This document shows positions 23,301 to 33,392 of a DNA stretch of 64,000 nt, piece after piece. The notes beneath the pieces were generated by a model. That model ran no database searches. It had not been told where the DNA came from and worked only from the letters and a program-made list of their open reading frames with translations. Position numbers and translations under genes: made by a program. The DNA is from Hofstenia miamia (taxonomy: Eukaryota > Xenacoelomorpha > Acoela): contig SCFE01000056.1 in NCBI GenBank assembly GCA_004352715.1, positions 1,752,522-1,816,521 of the forward strand. The letters run 5' to 3'. Each line of letters starts with the position of its first letter. Position 1 is the first letter of the stretch.

Positions 23301-26002
23301 GTAGCCACTATTGAGTGTTGCAGGTTATCTCGTGTATCCTTCTTTACATGACCAAATGGCAAGTACAAATAATAATTATGCTTATTTAACATTTCCCAAA
23401 TCAAATATACAAATTTTTGAGATACATATAAGTATTTATTTGGCAAGCACTTTCTACAATATTTTTCATATGGAAACAAATGCCAAGGAGTAAATATTCA
23501 AATTCAAAGTTTTTCTTAGATATCAATACAATACATTTTGAGAGATTAAATATGGCTTAGTGTCACCATATAAAGGAATAGTAAAACAATTTTTCAGAAA
23601 GCTGACTTCAATATTAAAATATACACTTCAATGCAAAATTATGTTTTAGTTTACTTTATCTTACGCTTTTCTGTTTAGCATCTGTTTCTGGTGAAGGTTC
23701 TAGTGCTGATGAAGATCCAAGGCCTCATTTAAGACAATATGCAAGTCTTCCACAATTAGCAATTCAAGAGCAGAGCACTGAAAACACAACTCTTAAAGAT
23801 AACGATGTTACACTATCAAATGCAAACAAGTCTAATTGTCAAAACACGAAAAAAGCTCAAGAAACTCTGAAACAAGTAGCTGCCGTTGCACCACATGCAG
23901 TCCAGCTTCAAAAAACTCAAAATCTTAAAGCGGAGCAAGTGAGAAATCGAAGACTTGGGTTTGATAACAGCACCCCTAACCCAGATGTAGCAGATCCTGG
24001 AAAGGAGAATGTCATTACAGGATCTGGGCTTTCGCATAATTATGAAGTATTTACTCTAGATGATGAGGTTTTAGAATCTGATCTGAGTAATGAGTTTGCA
24101 ATTCTCAAAGAAATGCTTGATTATGCGACTGCAAAAGCAAACTTTGCCAAAGACCTAAAATCCAAAGCGTTCCAAGAGAAGCAGAACCTTTATAATGAAA
24201 TTGCTAATTCAGAAAATATTTGTATTTCTGAAATGGAAAATCTACATCAACTGTTCTTACGACGATTAGAAAAGCTGCAAACTGAAACATTTTCAGAAAG
24301 TGATGAAAGATCGATCAAGCGTTTTAACGAATCAAAATTTCGTGGCAGAATTGTTTTCAATCATCTTCAAAATGAGCTGCGTGCTTTGTGGGACAATAAC
24401 AAGAAAATGATGAGCAATATTTTATTTTTAAGTTTGAGTTATTCAGAATCGATGCCTCTACATATTCCTAATGGAAAAATCATTAATTGTGAAGAAGAAA
24501 ACATCAGCAATATTGATCACAAAATTTGCAATCAGAGGCAAAAGCTAAGATTAACTCGTAAGATCCGATCTCTCAATAATATAAACAGCAATGAAGAAGA
24601 GGCTACTTCGAAGAGGAAGGGACATACTCCAAGTGTTGAGTATCCTCAGATTCAGAAAGTATCTCGTAATCCAAGTGAAACAAAGCCTACAAGAGCTGTA
24701 GCTCCAACACGAAGTCTTCAAAAAGCTTCAACTGTTCCTGATCTCAGTCGTGATCACACTTCAAGTAAAGATAAAGTCATCTCCCGAATCTTAAATACGT
24801 TAACTTCATGTAATACTGACGAAGTTTATCTAGATAGACAACAAGTGAGCATGATATCTTCCCTTCTTGATGAGTCTCTTAGAGATAGGAAAATTCTGCA
24901 GGATAAAATTGCCCAACTAAAGTCTTGTGAAAAAACTGAACACATTCAAGCTGCTCAGGTTAACATATTCAGTGAACAAAATCAAAATCAGTTGAATCAA
25001 ATCAATGACTTAAGAAAAAAAATTGAGAAATTTGAAGCAAGCACGGCCTCTCTTATCCAAGATAATGGTCTCTTAAAAAAACACAGTCAACATCAAAAAG
25101 AAAAATGTGAAAAGATTGCGAAGGCGTTCGAAATTGAAAAAAATAAAAACAGAGACTACAATCAGCTTCATGCTGAGTACGAAAAACAAAATAAAATGCT
25201 AAATAATACAACACAATTATTACATGAAAATGAGAAGCGATTTGAAGACACAATTTTTAACTTAAGAAATGAATTGAATACAGTTTCCTCTCAAAAAAAT
25301 GAGTTGGAGATTAATTATCAGGAGTTGATTGAGAGCTCTCAGAAAACTACAGACTTTTTAAGTGAACAAATTAGATTTGACCTTGAGAGTAGAATTTCAA
25401 ACCTTAATAACATTATTGAAAATCATGAAGCCACCATTAGCAGAGACAAAGAGAAAATGGAAGAATTGAATGTAGAAATCTCTCATCTTCGCAATACAAA
25501 ACCGAGTCAGTCAGTGCAATGTATGCAAGAGGAACTGCAGCAAGCAAAGCAAGAAATTTCTGCATTAACGGACAAACTAAGTTATAGTGAAAACCAAATT
25601 GCAGATGTAATTTGTGAGAGGGATCAATTTAAGTTTTTGTACGACATGTCTTTGAAAAAACGTGTGAATGAAGATAAGCCCAAAATGTTTTCACTTTCTG
25701 TTTCTAAGGATAAAAAAAGAGTTTCAACCGCGACAGACAATCCCCGGATGAGGAAATCATCTGCTCTATCGTTTGTTGAGAGGAAAATACTAAACAGATC
25801 ATCTTCACACCAATCAATAAAAACTGATTCAGACAGCTTTTCAAGCCAGACATCCATTGCTGAGAATGGGAAGCTCATTCAGCGACCTAAGTTGCAATCT
25901 CCGAGATGTGCACCACTACAAGTGCCTGCGCCGGTGACTTCCGAAGAAGTTGTCGAGACATTCAGCCCTAAAAAGCTAAAAGGAAAATGGCATGCATTAT
26001 AA
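16840..26002 (+). CDS. SH2 - pseudokinase - coiled-coil protein (10 exons, N-terminus missing)
   Basis: Proposed exons: 16840-17015, 17137-17315, 17726-17790, 17839-17948, 20845-21067, 21115-21179, 21223-21338, 22759-22817, 22862-23051, 23679-26002. All junctions are phase-compatible and together give 1168 residues before the stop. Order: SH2 (about 23-110), linker, tyrosine-kinase-like domain (about 140-376, Src/Csk-like), then a 773-residue C-terminus that is mainly helical. The kinase lacks the usual catalytic residues, so it probably acts as a phosphotyrosine-binding scaffold or allosteric regulator in the cytoplasm (inference). The 5' end is not identified and no SH3 is seen. An AATAAA lies 40 bases after the stop. 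The main alternative is two genes, the last exon belonging to a neighbour; the matching phase and continuous reading argue against that. Confidence 0.8.
17726..17948 (+). CDS. SH2-kinase linker and kinase N-lobe, exons 3-4
   Basis: Exon 17726-17790 (acceptor TTTTAG, strong donor GG|GTAAGT) encodes a 22-residue linker ending LNLPW. Exon 17839-17948 encodes ESSFGSWKANRDVIVHEVKR and ELFTRQSRIL. This is a decayed glycine loop (only SFG remains), then beta3, where the VAIK lysine aligns with His 156 (VIVH), and helix C, where the conserved Glu aligns with Gln 172. A less likely alignment would place Lys 159 in the lysine position. The donor is AT|GTGAGT. Confidence 0.75.
18588..18756. repeat. 169-bp duplicated flank, copy 1
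   Basis: TCCCAGGGTTGGAATGGC through to GATGCAAGT recurs at 19467-19639. The two copies bracket a Ty3 fragment that is itself bounded by single N bases, a signature of an assembly patch. Confidence 0.75.
18758..19465 (+). mobile_element. Ty3/gypsy retrotransposon fragment: RT C-terminus and RNase H
   Basis: After an upstream frameshift the frame reads LQRIMGFINYYGSFI (end of the reverse transcriptase), then ILDCDASNVAIGACLGQ, FFSRKLKQSEENYGSTKLEM, VRTDNSGLAWLKKF and HRKGTLHKNAD. These are the RNase H Asp-Glu-Asp motifs in correct order and spacing for Ty3/gypsy Pol, and the open part is about 210 residues. Single Ns sit at both ends (18757 and 19466) with identical flanks outside. The fragment was therefore probably placed into the intron by gap filling and may not be here in the genome. 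Confidence 0.85.
19467..19639. repeat. Duplicated flank, copy 2
   Basis: Repeats 18588-18756 and then continues into the hAT remnant, so this copy carries the true right-hand context. Confidence 0.75.
19600..19810 (-). pseudogene. hAT transposase C-terminal dimerisation domain remnant
   Basis: On the minus strand, LCTEVSCERMFSRIRFIKSH followed by IRSLIGQSLL matches the hAT C-terminal dimerisation block (x-x-x-x-V/C-E-R-x-F-S ... K-x-x-x-R-S/N-x-L). No BED finger or catalytic core is visible upstream of it within this intron, so it is a decayed fragment. Confidence 0.65.
20348..20396. repeat. (CA)n/(TA)n microsatellite
   Basis: ACACACACAC passing into a long (AT)n run inside the kinase intron. 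Confidence 0.9.
20427..20742. mobile_element. MITE with 15-bp TIRs in the kinase intron
   Basis: ATTTTTCGGACTATA at 20427-20441 is the inverted complement of TATAGTCCGAAAAAT at 20728-20742, enclosing about 316 bp. The interior has GCGGCATAAAAATCTGGTGCG, similar to the ATCCGGTGCG-type words of a MITE family known from animal genomes (from memory, not searched). It has no coding capacity. Confidence 0.6.
20845..21179 (+). CDS. Kinase hinge, helix E and catalytic loop, exons 5-6
   Basis: Exon 20845-21067 begins by completing a Met codon and reads SLKHECIACLIGC, YIVTESLQDGTLIDYL and ICRAMIYLEEKRIVHNEL. Exon 21115-21179 continues VAENILINE and VKVAGFHLSR. The fold pattern is a clear tyrosine-kinase match (compare L-R-H-x-N-I-V-x-L-x-G and Y-I-V-T-E). 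The HRD motif is HNE (248-250), with Asp changed to Glu; the catalytic-loop Asn 255 is kept; and DFG is GFH (268-270), losing the Mg-binding Asp. The intron at 21068-21114 is only 47 bases long. Confidence 0.85.
21223..21338 (+). CDS. Activation segment exon ending at a GC donor
   Basis: Reads RYEGDYDSLVIPDYMYKVRV, then PPPEF (APE changed to PPE, Glu 296 kept), then CRSDVWTF with the helix F Asp 307. Ending the exon at 21338 and using GC at 21339-21340 (G|GCATGT) lets the next exon at 22759 continue as GFLLWVIMKRG, the expected kinase sequence. The GT donors nearby either leave the following exon out of frame (stop) or drop conserved residues. Confidence 0.7.
22347..22616. mobile_element. 270-bp GGAATTG-rich MITE
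   Basis: CAGGGATTTCAATTCC at the left is matched by an inverted GGAATTGAATTGAAATCTCTG at the right. The interior carries many copies of GGAATTG in the same orientation. The CAG start and word-repeat interior suggest a hAT-type MITE, but no clean 8-bp target duplication is seen. It lies in the 1.4-kb GC-AG intron. Confidence 0.55.
22759..23051 (+). CDS. Kinase C-lobe, exons 8-9
   Basis: Exon 22759-22817 encodes FLLWVIMKRGQNEIFDIDR, matching the L-L-W-E-I-x-x-x-G region of helix F/G. Exon 22862-23051 encodes ILHADWGTRLPPAIIYRARN, then CLVELPDNRPTFKELSPFL with the conserved Arg 364, and a Src-like tail FPGPPYRF. The intron between them is 44 bases (GTATGA ... TTTTCAG). The exon ends at phase 1, exactly matching the terminal exon. 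Confidence 0.8.
23679..26002 (+). CDS. Terminal exon: 773-residue helical/coiled-coil C-terminus
   Basis: After the TTTAG acceptor at 23674-23678 the frame is open for 2324 bases. Order: a low-complexity Ser/Gln-rich linker; a first charged helical block (about 24050-24440) with Leu/Ile spacing typical of coiled coils; a basic Ser/Thr-rich disordered block with TPSVEYP and RAVAPTRSLQ; a long coiled coil of about 240 residues (about 24930-25660) rich in Glu, Lys, Gln and Asn; and a Ser-rich basic tail ending KLKGKWHAL. I recognise no catalytic domain or named family. Its likely role is oligomerisation or cytoskeletal scaffolding (inference). Its in-phase fusion to a kinase domain is the unusual point. 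Confidence 0.85.
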
Positions 26003-26041
26003 TTTTATTTTGTTTCTTAGTTTTAGAATATTTGTAAAAAT

Positions 26042-26047
26042 AATAAA
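26042..26047 (+). terminator. Polyadenylation signal of the SH2-pseudokinase gene
   Basis: AATAAA 40 bases after the TAA stop, in an AT-rich 3' UTR. Confidence 0.6.
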
Positions 26048-28116
26048 TCTAAATTGAATTGTTAATACGATCGACGTTCACAGTGTACACTATCGAGTCT
26101 AGCAAGATCAACTACGTTTGCCAGTCTTGCAAAATATTGGTTTCAAGCTTTCTAATACTTAGTATGATATTTAAAGGATGTAACTAGAAAATAATTGATT
26201 TAGAATTAGGTGAGGCCCTAACATAAAATAGACAATTCCTATTTTTTCCAATATCAGTTTCTACACCAATTAATAAATATTTGCAATTGTCCATCTGAAA
26301 ATCCGCTCAATTATATATTTGTTTGATGCTTTTTATTTATGGGATTCTATCTTTAACTATGAACAGCTTAATTATTATTAGTATATGCATTTTTTCGATT
26401 TAAACTAAATTTAGATTTTGTAAATTTTTAAGAAACTAATTTTATTAATTATTGACACATTTCTATCGCACGGAGACTTCACATATTTTCAAATTTGTAA
26501 ATTTTGAAAGATAATCCCAGTTTAAATATTTTATAAATTTACATTTACGAATTTCACTACTCGAGTTTTGAAATGCATTTCTGCAAAATGTGGACGAAAA
26601 TAGGCTTAAAACGATGTGATCAATAATTTTATATTAGCCAAAGTATTTTAATTTCAAGTTTAATTGTATATTATATTTCACATAAAATACTGAGAGAAAT
26701 TTTTAAAATATTTATTACCATCAGCATGAGTTATAAACTATAGGTGTCTCGATATGCACATTTTTATTAGACTTGTTTGAACGAATTGTGACTTCAATGT
26801 CTTATGAAGCAGTTTAGGGTTACCTGAAAAGAAATGTATGCGTATATTTTCCAATAACGAACCTAATATAATCAAAAAAACTGACAAACCTAAAAAATTA
26901 ATTACTCAATATTATTGAGACTTGCATAAAGATTTTGCATACTTCACCCTGTGTAATTTGTGAAATTATTGGCTGAAAGTGAGTGAAAAATCTTCAAATA
27001 ATTTTGTTGAAAGCTTATTTATAAGAAACCCTATAAGAAACCGCAAATTCTGATTTTCATTACACGTCAAATGTGTGATGAGTTCAAAGGAACTACAGCT
27101 GATATAGAAGCCTATAAACACAAAAACTCATAAGTGTTGATCCAATTTTCAACAGAAGGCTCAACTTTGAAATCCAAACTTTATAAATTTGTTGCGGGCA
27201 TATATATATATATATACATATATATATTATATATATTCATTAGGGTTACCATTCTATAAAATGAAAATGAATTTTGATTTTTGTATTTCTGACCCTCTCA
27301 AATGGATCTATTTTATTAGAAACTCTTTTACTAAAATTTCTGATAATCTGTTATATTTTTAGAGATGGCGCAATGGCGTGAAAGTTGGCCTAATAAGGTT
27401 CAATACATTATATAGGAAATAACGTATCAATACAATAGTCACAAAAAAGAATAGTTGTTTCCCAAACAACATCTACTGATCCTGGTTACGAAAACAACAG
27501 ACACTTTGCCTTTTGCTGGTTCTATCCGCCTGAGCTCATTTCACTGTTTCATTTCTCTCAACATCATTTGACACTTTCAGAATTTTGACCGTTGTGCAGC
27601 CAAATTTAATTTTAGTCAGAATCCTGAAAAATCAGTTCCTCTAAAAGATAGAATGAATTTCCTAATTCTTACAAAATCTAGCTACGTGGATTTGACGTTG
27701 TAGATAAGAATAAAGCGACTGAAGTCATTTCAAGTCGTGTATAACTGCCTGTGAAGCTAGTAGCTCCAAGAATTAACTATTAATATCAATTTTTGCTAAA
27801 ACTGAGAAATGAACCTTTTCTAAGATAAGGTTTCTTTTGATTACCACTCTTTACGTCAATTACAAAAATTGATTCTTCCTGGTGGCGCATGTCTACGATT
27901 AGTCGAAATTCCAGCAATTAGCCAAAGGATTTCTATTTGCCGAATTGCAGAAATTGATTATATTTGAAATTTTTCTTTACAAACATTTGTGATGGTATAT
28001 GTAGAGAAAAAGTATTTGCATATCTGGGTGAGTTCTCACCTCTTCAATGCGTTCTGATGGCGTAATTAGGAAGTGATTTGAATAGAAATTCATCATTTCG
28101 AATATTCTGTTCAGCT
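26048..28116. other. Non-coding stretch downstream of the pseudokinase gene
   Basis: No supportable gene. A (TA)n tract lies at 27201-27237. Confidence 0.5.
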
Positions 28117-28539
28117 TAGCGCTGGGCGCCAGCCGGCTGAGTCGCCGCCGCCGCCGACATATTTTATATCAGCCAGTCGGCGGAAAATTTAGACGGCTGA
28201 GCTGATTGATAACTAAAACTATATCAAGACAAACGCAACGTGTCATAGAGAAGAAACCGCATTTAATCTCGTTGATGTGGTAGTGACTTTTAACATTGAT
28301 CAGGTTATATCTTATTAATCAGATTGCCTGTAAGTGCATGAGGAACCTTTTCGGAGATAGATAGTTTCACAACACTGCTTGCATCATATACGGTTTCTAC
28401 AGGGCTATAGGCCTTATAGGGCTTCTCTTTGAAATATTATACAGTCTAATCCAGTTCTATAGATGTCGCTCAGCCGGCTGTCCCACCGAACTCAGTGGGT
28501 CTGCCAGTAGTAGTCGGCTGAAGGCGGCGCCCACCTCTA
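28117..28539. mobile_element. GC-rich hAT-like MITE (GCCGGCTGA / CGCCG words)
   Basis: Left end TAGCGCTGGGCGCCAGCCG and inverted right end GGCGCCCACCTCTA form imperfect TIRs (T-A-G-x-G-x-TGGGCGCC). Subterminal words CAGCCGGCTGA and CGCCGCCGCCG make it sharply GC-rich in an AT-rich background. It is about 423 bp with no open frame. Confidence 0.55.
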
Positions 28540-28920
28540 AATCAGTTTAAGATGTAACAAATATATACATGCACCTACATAAAAAACATTTAAGTATAAA
28601 TTTGATCAATTGAAATAGAGCACATTTAAAAAATATTTGATAAAAATGAATGTATGGATGCAAATTTTGTTGAATTCTGAGAGGCATTGTCAATTGCAAT
28701 TCACTGCCATGTGTATTCTAAGTGTTATTAAGATGCTTCAAAATACTTGTTACGTCACAATTAACTGTTTTAACAAGAATAGTATATTTCCATAATACTG
28801 GAAACATTTAATGAGCTTGCGCCACCTCTAAACCTATTTCGATCAGTTCAGAATTTTACACTTATAATTTCTTCTTGAATGGAAGCACTTCAGAAGTTCA
28901 GAGGCAACACTTTCGGAAAT

Positions 28921-29192
28921 TTATATATATATATATATATATATANNNNNNNNNNNNNNNNNNNNNNNNNNNNNNNNNNNNNNNNNNNNNNNNNNNNNNN
29001 NNNNNNNNNNNNNNNNNNNNNNNNNNNNNNNNNNNNNNNNNNNNNNNNNNNNNNNNNNNNNNNNNNNNNNNNNNNNNNNNNNNNNNNNNNNNNNNNNNNN
29101 NNNNNNNNNNNNNNNNNNNNNNNNNNNNNNNNNNNNNNNNNNNNNNNNNNNNNNNNNNNNNNNNNNNNNNNNNNNNNNNNNNNNNNNNNNNN

Positions 29193-29222
<30 letters not shown>
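28921..29222. other. Assembly gap (247 N) within a (TA)n tract
   Basis: N at 28946-29192 is flanked on both sides by (TA)n, so the gap is an unresolved microsatellite. Open frames across it (Ile-Tyr repeats) are artefacts. Confidence 0.9.
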
Positions 29223-29227
<5 letters not shown>

Positions 29228-30455
29228 CACACATATTAGATATAAAATGTACAAAAAATTTCGAAGCCAAAAACTGGCCAGCCGTTAAGATTTGATGGCC
29301 AACTACCGATTGCGAGACTTGAAAATTTTGGTCGGTTCCAGCCCTTTTCAAATGAAATTGCAAGAGTAAGGAGATTTAAAGAGTAGATCATCCAGCATTG
29401 ATGTGTTTACGGTTTGCTACTCATTATTGAATGCAAAACGAAGTTCATGAGAACCTCTGTATTGCATATGAAAAGTATTGTTTGAATTTGATTTATGTAA
29501 ACATTCCCTGACGTTAACTTTCTACTCTTTTAAATTGCTTGATAAATATCAGCAAACAGGAACAAATGTAAACAGGAGTTTTCAATATTGAAATCACCAA
29601 ATTACCTCAACATGAGGAATGGGTGTGTTCTCTTGACGAATTCCTCAAGTTGAACCAGTGTAAATGGGGCTTAGCAGGGCCTTATAATTGCTCTACTTGA
29701 GGGGTTGCATGCCTTGTTCAGGGTGTTTCCATATGTCTTGAGATAATTAGAGACGCTCATGTCTTACGTCACTCAATAGGGAGATTTTGCGTGAAAAGAT
29801 AATTACCATCTCTCTTGAATTTTCTCAGGTCAATCAGCTTCCCCCGAAAGGGGCCGCAAACAGCAGTAAACTTAACGTTCGATATTATCAAAAACAATTA
29901 ATTAAATAGAATTTTTTATTAAACCCTAAACAGACAAGGGATTTTTACACATTCTTTAAACATTTATAGCTCAAAAACTACTAACGTTGTCCTCAATCTG
30001 AAAACAGCACGTAAATACAATTGATTAAGTTAAATACATGCGTTCATTAATTTTGTTATAAATTGTTTTAAGCAAACTGCGTCCATAACAAAAAATTCAT
30101 AGAGAAATAGGTCTCCAAATATGAATTACTATTAATAAAATAGTCGCATATTGCAAAAATGAAATCTTGTTTTGGACATTAAAGTGGATTCACGTACATG
30201 GTATAAATAAAAAAACAAAAAATACTTTCAAATGAATCTGGTTTTGATGTATATTGCTAGTCAATTAAGGTCAATAGTCGCAGATCAATAGGGTTGCGAA
30301 ATAGCCAAATAGAAATTCCCAATCTATAATTTACAAAAGGCTTAGTTGTTCAAAGGGCATATTAATTAAAACACTATAATTCTTATATTGTAAGATAGAG
30401 CTAAAGAGCTCTCGAGAATGAAAACAGCTAAGGAATCCAACAAGAATCCACAGAG
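29223..30455. other. Non-coding stretch
   Basis: A somewhat GC-richer patch at about 29610-29870 (TTCCCCCGAAAGGGGCCGC) has local hairpin potential but no recognised RNA family. No supportable gene. Confidence 0.4.
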
Positions 30456-30866
30456 TTATGGTTGTCTAAATGGATATAAAGTCCCTAAGGACACAAAACC
30501 ATCTTCTGTACCAGAGAAATCCGTGTATCCCAAACTGGAGATCCAAAAAATGGCGGTAATCAAAATCCATAATATTGAAAAATAATTATTCTTTCCCGAT
30601 GACAATTCCAAAGACGGCACAGGCGTATGGGAGCTGTTGCTGCTCCCCTTAAAACTCCCAAGAAAGCTGGTATCTGCAACCTTCTTATTTATGTTGCAGC
30701 CAACTTCCCAAAACTTGACACAATCTGAGGGCTGCTCACAAGACCAATTAAATCGATTTTCACGCAGCATCTCCCTGATGTGTGTGCCCTGTCTAAGCCA
30801 GATCCTCTTTCTCATTACAACTAAGAAAAAATATTTTAAATATTTTAGTGTTGTGGCATGACACAA
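30456..30866 (-). CDS. Uncharacterised 136-codon open frame
   Basis: The longest non-gap frame in this region. It has RENRFNWSCEQPSDCVKFWE with spaced Cys/Trp, a Ser-rich middle (SSNSSHTPVPSLELSSGK) and a hydrophobic stretch (YFSILWILITAIFWISSLGY) that could span a membrane. I recognise no family. It abuts a GTGGGC-rich repeat on the right, so it may be part of a transposable element or a chance frame. Confidence 0.2.
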   Translation of the reverse strand: MCHATTLKYLKYFFLVVMRKRIWLRQGTHIREMLRENRFNWSCEQPSDCVKFWEVGCNINKKVADTSFLGSFKGSSNSSHTPVPSLELSSGKNNYFSILWILITAIFWISSLGYTDFSGTEDGFVSLGTLYPFRQP

Positions 30867-31085
30867 CCTAGTGGGCTACCAGGTGGGAATTGGCCAGTGG
30901 CACACCAACGAACCACTGTCGTCACATAGGATACTAAGTGGTAGGGAATTTGTGGCCACTGACGGCAAAAGTAGGATTTTGGCATCAGGGCAATGACTTA
31001 ACCCACTAAAAAATTTATGTGGGCAAATGGTGGGGCCAACGTGGGCTCCCAAGTGGGCCCCACCGTTTGGCCACATTAATTGTTT
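30867..31085. repeat. GTGGGC/GGCCCCAC word-rich element end
   Basis: Contains repeated AGTGGG, GTGGGGCC, GTGGGCTCCC and GGGCCCCAC words, ending TTGTTTACTGGG. A related patch with CCACTGGTGG words lies at about 31855-31960. Compositionally this is a terminal region of a non-autonomous DNA transposon; the superfamily is not determined. Confidence 0.4.
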
Positions 31086-32378
31086 ACTGGGAAATGTAAC
31101 AATAGCAAACTTTTATATTGATAAATGTTTAAACATTGCAATTTAAACTAACACCAGCCCAACAAGGGTTGAAGGAAATGCTTCAAGCTTAGCATTCATA
31201 TTGATTTAAATTAGGTAATGGAAAATAGAACGATTTTTTTGTTATAAACAAAACAACAAGCATACAAAAATGCCCAGTTTAAATTTAATTTTCAATTTCA
31301 GAAAAATTTGCAATTTTTAAACATTATTTCTTCTTAATAATTATAATTCCTGCCGAATTTTAGCTACTCATATAGACATTAATTTCATAGTCCGGGAATA
31401 ATAATGAATAAATCATTTTGAAATTTCATTTAGCACACATATTATAATTTTTGCAAACAGAAAATTGCAAAAGAGCACTTCACAATGAATTTCATATCAT
31501 TTATTAGATATAATGAATAAAGTCTTACTTGCAAGCAATAGCTTATATATTATTTATGATTAAAAGTAACTCAGATGTCCACCAGTCACATGTTCAATAA
31601 TTTTATATAACGCGAGAATTTCATTGCTTTAAAACATTATGTGAAATAAGTAAAGTACCATTATAGGACTGCATTTAATATTGGAATATATATAATCAAA
31701 CTGAAGAGAAAGTATTAATGGAATTAGTGCTCGTTTACTTAAACCAAGTGTCCAATGGTGAATTATATTATATTTGGGAATCACTAAGCTAAGAATAATA
31801 TAATAAAAAAAATTGTTTTAGGTTGTTGCTGAACAATGTAGTGCTGCCACTAATTAAACATTAGTGGTCCACTGTTGGCTATGAGTGGCTGCAATTGCTA
31901 CTACTTCTCCACCTGTGCTCCACTGATGGACCACTGGTGGTGGCTACATAGGGTTAAGTGCTCTTTGGCATTGTACACAATGAACTCATGTCCGGCACAT
32001 GCTCCGAGAGTAATTATCTTGTGCGGGAACAGATGCTACACTGAATGCATTTAACTTAAGTGTTTTGCTCTAGCGCAAAAGCCCATCACGTAACATCCGC
32101 CTTAGCATGATTGCAACGTGGCTTGCTCACTGCGTGTAACTAGTAATAAAAATTATTAACTAGTGGCAATGACTAACCACAATATCGCCACCAATCATTG
32201 CCTTCCAATCTTGTAACCAGTCAAATGCACGCTATGATATTTCATTTTGCGTGAGTTCAGTAGTTATAATAACACGCTCTAAAACAGATCAACTCCCGTT
32301 AACACCAGTCCGCAACCTAAAATTGCGAAGCGTAGCTGTGATTATTGTGAATTAATCTAAATTTACTCTTACGTGAAT
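31086..32378. other. Region upstream of the homeobox gene
   Basis: Includes the CCACTGG-rich repeat at about 31855-31960. The last 300 bases are less AT-biased and should contain the promoter and 5' UTR of the homeobox gene, but I cannot point to a TATA or initiator with confidence. Confidence 0.4.
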
Positions 32379-33392
32379 ATGCTACACGATCGATTCCTCC
32401 ACCATAGCGGAAAAGCTTCGCCCATCAATTTGTGTATAGAATCTGAAAAAATGAGATTTTCAAATATTCAGTATTGTCCGCCTGCAATCTCAAGTTGCCA
32501 ATTGGAAAAAGCCCCGCGGCATCCATCCTTTAGTAGTAGAAGTGCAAATCAAGAAACCAAGTCTGATAATTCCAAAGAAAACTCCGTTTACGTTGAAAGA
32601 AATGGCCGAAAACCACGTGTTAGAACATTTTTTACTAGTGACCAACTCAGAAATCTGGAAAAGGCATTTTCAGAAAACGCCTATCCTGACGTGAAAATGC
32701 GAGCTGAAATTTGCTCTCGTTTGAAATTAAGAGAGTCCCAAGTTTTGATATGGTTCCAAAATAAAAGAGCTAGAAATAAAAAACTTAAACAGAAAGTCGA
32801 TTTGGTGGCCAGTATTAATGATAAAGAAAATATAAACATTTTTTCCAAAAATGTATCTCTGAAAACAGAACCATTAGAAAAAAACGTATCAGTGCCTTAT
32901 CAAGAATCTATAAACGTTTCAGATTGTAATCTCCTACCGAAAGCACATCAAGGTTATGCAAGTAATTCTCCACCAGAGGAATATTCATTGGATCTTCATC
33001 AAGAGTTTCCAAGTTCCGTAAGTATTTCTCCGGAAAATTTCCGATTGAAAACTGAAATACCAAGTAATTTTTCGGTGCCTTATCAAGACTCTGCAAGTTC
33101 TATAAGCACTTCCCCTGACAATTTAGCATTGAAAACGGAAACATCAGATGATTTATCAAATCTTTATCAACAATCTGCGTCACCTCAACAATTCATTAGT
33201 AATCCTTCAACTGCTCACATAACTCCATTCCATTCACTACAATCGTATAATATAGTAGATGCCTACAGCCCACTGTACTTTGCACCCCTTAATTGCTTCG
33301 GCCCATTAACACCATATCAATATATACCACCATTTTATGGCTTCCCCCATACCTCAGAAAATTCCAGTAGCTACAAATTTACAAATTTGTGA
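32379..33392 (+). CDS. Paired-like (PRD-class, Q50) homeodomain transcription factor
   Basis: Single-exon frame of 337 residues from ATG 32379; the in-frame TAA at 32358-32360 fixes the 5' limit unless there is an upstream exon. The homeodomain is about residues 78-137: RKPRVRTFFTSDQLRNLEKA, YPDVKMRAEI, then VLIWFQNKRARNKKLK. Trp48, Phe49, Gln50, Asn51 and Arg53 are all present, and YPD plus Arg31 is the Paired-class signature. Leu46 and Ile47 in helix 3 are unusual. There is no paired domain. The C-terminus is Ser/Pro-rich with a motif repeated about three times (LKTE-x(4-7)-S-VPYQ-x-S-A/I). It should be a nuclear sequence-specific DNA-binding regulator. I cannot assign an orthologue. The usual PRD homeodomain intron near position 46/47 is absent. 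Confidence 0.88.
   Translation: MLHDRFLHHSGKASPINLCIESEKMRFSNIQYCPPAISSCQLEKAPRHPSFSSRSANQETKSDNSKENSVYVERNGRKPRVRTFFTSDQLRNLEKAFSENAYPDVKMRAEICSRLKLRESQVLIWFQNKRARNKKLKQKVDLVASINDKENINIFSKNVSLKTEPLEKNVSVPYQESINVSDCNLLPKAHQGYASNSPPEEYSLDLHQEFPSSVSISPENFRLKTEIPSNFSVPYQDSASSISTSPDNLALKTETSDDLSNLYQQSASPQQFISNPSTAHITPFHSLQSYNIVDAYSPLYFAPLNCFGPLTPYQYIPPFYGFPHTSENSSSYKFTNL

Noticed and set aside
28875-29363. Long open frames across the N gap on both strands
   Set aside because: They consist of Ile-Tyr repeats from (TA)n plus unknown residues; no real coding evidence.
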